Shown here in pieces: positions 62,470 to 64,000 of a DNA stretch of 64,000 bases. Below the pieces are notes generated by a model. It worked only from the letters and a program-made list of their open reading frames with translations. It did not search any database and was not told the DNA's origin. Every line of letters begins with the position of its first letter. Position 1 is the first letter of the stretch. The stretch is from PALSA-1004 sp041483135 (GTDB taxonomy: Bacteria > Pseudomonadota > Gammaproteobacteria > Burkholderiales > SG8-41), in contig JBGPFE010000013.1 in assembly GCA_041483135.1 (NCBI GenBank), positions 1-64,000 on the forward strand, written 5' to 3'. The translations under genes were made by a program, and so were the position numbers.

Positions 62470-63873
62470 ATGGAAGAAATCCGCATCCTGTCGCCGACCG
62501 GCGTCTGCGGCTCGGGCTTTCTCGAGGCGTCCTTCGAGAAAGCGCTGGCCCTGAAGCCCGACTTCATCGGCTGCGACGCCGGCTCGACCGATCCGGGGCC
62601 GAGCCATCTGGGTGCGGGACACGCGGCGTTTCCACGCGATGCGGTCAGGCGCGACCTGCGATTGATGCTGCTCGGCGCGCGCAAGCTCAAGGTGCCGCTC
62701 CTGATCGGCTCCGCGGGCACCGCGGGCGGCAACGTGCACCTCGAATGGTTCTGCGGAATTCTCAACGAGATTGCGGCGGTTGAAAATCTGCGCTTCAAGC
62801 TCGCGCTGATCCACGCAGAACAGGACAAGGCTTATCTGAAGAAGCGTCTGCGCGAAGGCCGCATCAAGCCGCTGCAACCGGCGCCTGAATTCAACGACGC
62901 GGTGATCGATCGCAGCGCGCACATCGTCGGCATGATGGGCGCGGAACCTTACATGCGCGCGCTCGATGCCGGCGCTGACGTCATCGTCGCGGGACGTTCG
63001 AGCGACACCGCGATCTTCGCGGCGCTGCCCGTCATGCGCGGCTTTCCCGAAGGCATCGCGTGGCACGCGGCGAAAATACTCGAATGCGGCGCAGCGGCAG
63101 TGGTCAACCGCAAGACCCCGGACTGCATGTTTGCGTGGGTACGCAAAGACCATTTCGTGGTCGAGGCGCCCGACACCACGCTGCGCTGCACGCCGCAGAG
63201 CATCGCTTCGCACAGCCTGTACGAGAACGCCGATCCATTCAAGCTCGTGGAGTGCTCGGGAACGCTCGATCTGACGCACAGCCGGTATGAGACGGTAAGC
63301 GAGCGAGCGGTGAAAGTCTCCGGCAGCGCATTCATTCCGGCTTCGCGTTACACGGTCAAGCTCGAAGGCGCGGAGAAAATCGGTTACCAAAGCATCGTCA
63401 TCGGCTCGGTGCGCGACCCGTTCATCATCCGCCAGATCGACGACTGGACCGAGCGGCTGATCACCCGTATCCACGCGCGCGTGAAACAGGTTTACGCCAA
63501 CCGGCTCAAGCACGAGGACTACTTCGTCAACATCCGCATCTACGGCAAGAACGGCACCATGGGGCCGCTCGAGCCGGTGAAGGAAATCCGTTCGCACGAG
63601 TTGTGCCTGATTATCGAAGTCACGGCCCCGACCCAGGAGATCGCGAGCGCGATCGCCGCCATAGTGCGGCACCAGGGACTGCATCTGCCGATACCCGAAT
63701 GGAGCGGGCTCATCACCGCGCTCGCCTGCCCGTACAATCCCGCGCACCTCGAGCGCGGCGCGGTCTACCGCTTCAACGTGAACCACGTCGCCGAGCCCGA
63801 TGACCCGTACGAGATGTTTCCGATGGAGCTCGCCGAGATCAACGGCGCATCGCACAAGGCCATCGCCGCATGA
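62470..63873 (+). CDS. AtuA-like acyclic terpene utilization family protein (DUF1446)
   Basis: 467 residues from ATG 62470, with AGGAG 4 nt upstream; an ATG one codon earlier is also in frame. The family pattern is IRILSPTGVCGSGFLEASFE, FIGCDAGSTDPGPSHLGAG, LLIGSAGTAGGNVHLEWF and ADVIVAGRSSDTAIFAALP. AtuA-like proteins occur in terpene and other carboxylic acid degradation clusters, but their reaction is not settled. The next gene (DUF4387) overlaps it by 4 nt, a common pairing. Confidence 0.87.
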   Translation: MEEIRILSPTGVCGSGFLEASFEKALALKPDFIGCDAGSTDPGPSHLGAGHAAFPRDAVRRDLRLMLLGARKLKVPLLIGSAGTAGGNVHLEWFCGILNEIAAVENLRFKLALIHAEQDKAYLKKRLREGRIKPLQPAPEFNDAVIDRSAHIVGMMGAEPYMRALDAGADVIVAGRSSDTAIFAALPVMRGFPEGIAWHAAKILECGAAAVVNRKTPDCMFAWVRKDHFVVEAPDTTLRCTPQSIASHSLYENADPFKLVECSGTLDLTHSRYETVSERAVKVSGSAFIPASRYTVKLEGAEKIGYQSIVIGSVRDPFIIRQIDDWTERLITRIHARVKQVYANRLKHEDYFVNIRIYGKNGTMGPLEPVKEIRSHELCLIIEVTAPTQEIASAIAAIVRHQGLHLPIPEWSGLITALACPYNPAHLERGAVYRFNVNHVAEPDDPYEMFPMELAEINGASHKAIAA

Positions 63874-64000
63874 CCATATTGGCCGAACTCGCGCGGCTCA
63901 TCCGCAGCAAGAATGCGGGCCCGTTCGAGCTGACGTTCGACATCATGTTCGACGACGCGGCGACTTACGAACGCGTCAAGCGCTCCGGCGCGGTAAGCCG
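63870..64000 (+). CDS. DUF4387 family protein, 3'-truncated by window edge
   Basis: The first 43 codons only: MTILAELARLIRSKNAGPFE then LTFDIMFDDAATYERVKRSG, which is the DUF4387 N-terminus (family about 110 residues). Its ATG overlaps the AtuA-like stop (ATGA). DUF4387 is of unknown function and is regularly encoded next to DUF1446/AtuA-like proteins. Confidence 0.85.
   Translation, partial: MTILAELARLIRSKNAGPFELTFDIMFDDAATYERVKRSGAVS

Overview
The window is a GC-rich bacterial chromosome segment that reads as Betaproteobacteria, probably an uncultivated Burkholderiales or Nitrosomonadales relative. The evidence is the family make-up: rpsT next to a DUF3579 gene and argD-argF-argG, a Bug-type tricarboxylate-binding protein, YajQ, ClpS-ClpA and MnmA, all with betaproteobacterial-looking sequence. 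No phage, integrase, IS element or CRISPR array was seen.

Layout. 1-8.3 kb: the 3' part of a very large cyclic beta-1,2-glucan synthase, convergent with and overlapping murJ. 8.4-20.1 kb: housekeeping genes: rpsT, arginine biosynthesis, yajQ, an aspartic protease, riboflavin and folate entry enzymes, and dxs-ispA-xseB. 20.3-24.8 kb: a radical-SAM ArsS-type gene, a VTT-membrane/flavin-reductase fusion and two glycosyltransferases of the arsenosugar-associated families. 25.1-29.7 kb: a Rieske oxygenase, a sulfurtransferase, regulators and an orphan ABC binding protein. 29.9-34.7 kb: an unfamiliar minus-strand operon (two exported proteins and an ATP-grasp ligase) plus small proteins. 34.9-42.3 kb: a two-component pair, a flavocytochrome-c-like pair and clpS-clpA. 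42.5-52.5 kb: a cold-shock gene, an unrecognised 457-residue protein, malate synthase, a family of tiny exported Lys-rich peptides, a TPR-HupE-TonB operon, a decayed Nudix gene and mnmA.

The most striking part is 53.2-62.4 kb, a selenocysteine-decoding locus. It holds selA, selB and the tRNA-Sec gene (selC, anticodon TCA). Two neighbouring genes each contain one in-frame TGA that interrupts a continuous protein at a redox motif. The first is a glutaredoxin-DinB fusion with U-S-S-C (TGA at 53295). The second is a UGSC-family protein with U-G-S-C (TGA at 60937). Each TGA is followed by a short hairpin, at bacterial-SECIS distance, with G as the second loop base. A conventional gene caller truncates both proteins. 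A methyltransferase and a thioredoxin-reductase-like flavoprotein are embedded in the same locus. selD is not in the window. The UGSC gene lies between a Bug-type binding protein and AtuA/DUF1446 plus DUF4387 genes, suggesting a selenium-dependent catabolic module.

Other structure includes interspersed CCACAGAG-type palindromes in three intergenic gaps, a 49-bp tandem duplication beside clpA, an 8-bp tandem array, and gene relics of a Nudix hydrolase, a TonB-dependent receptor tail and possibly an HslV-like peptidase. All calls come from reading the sequence; no database search was run.
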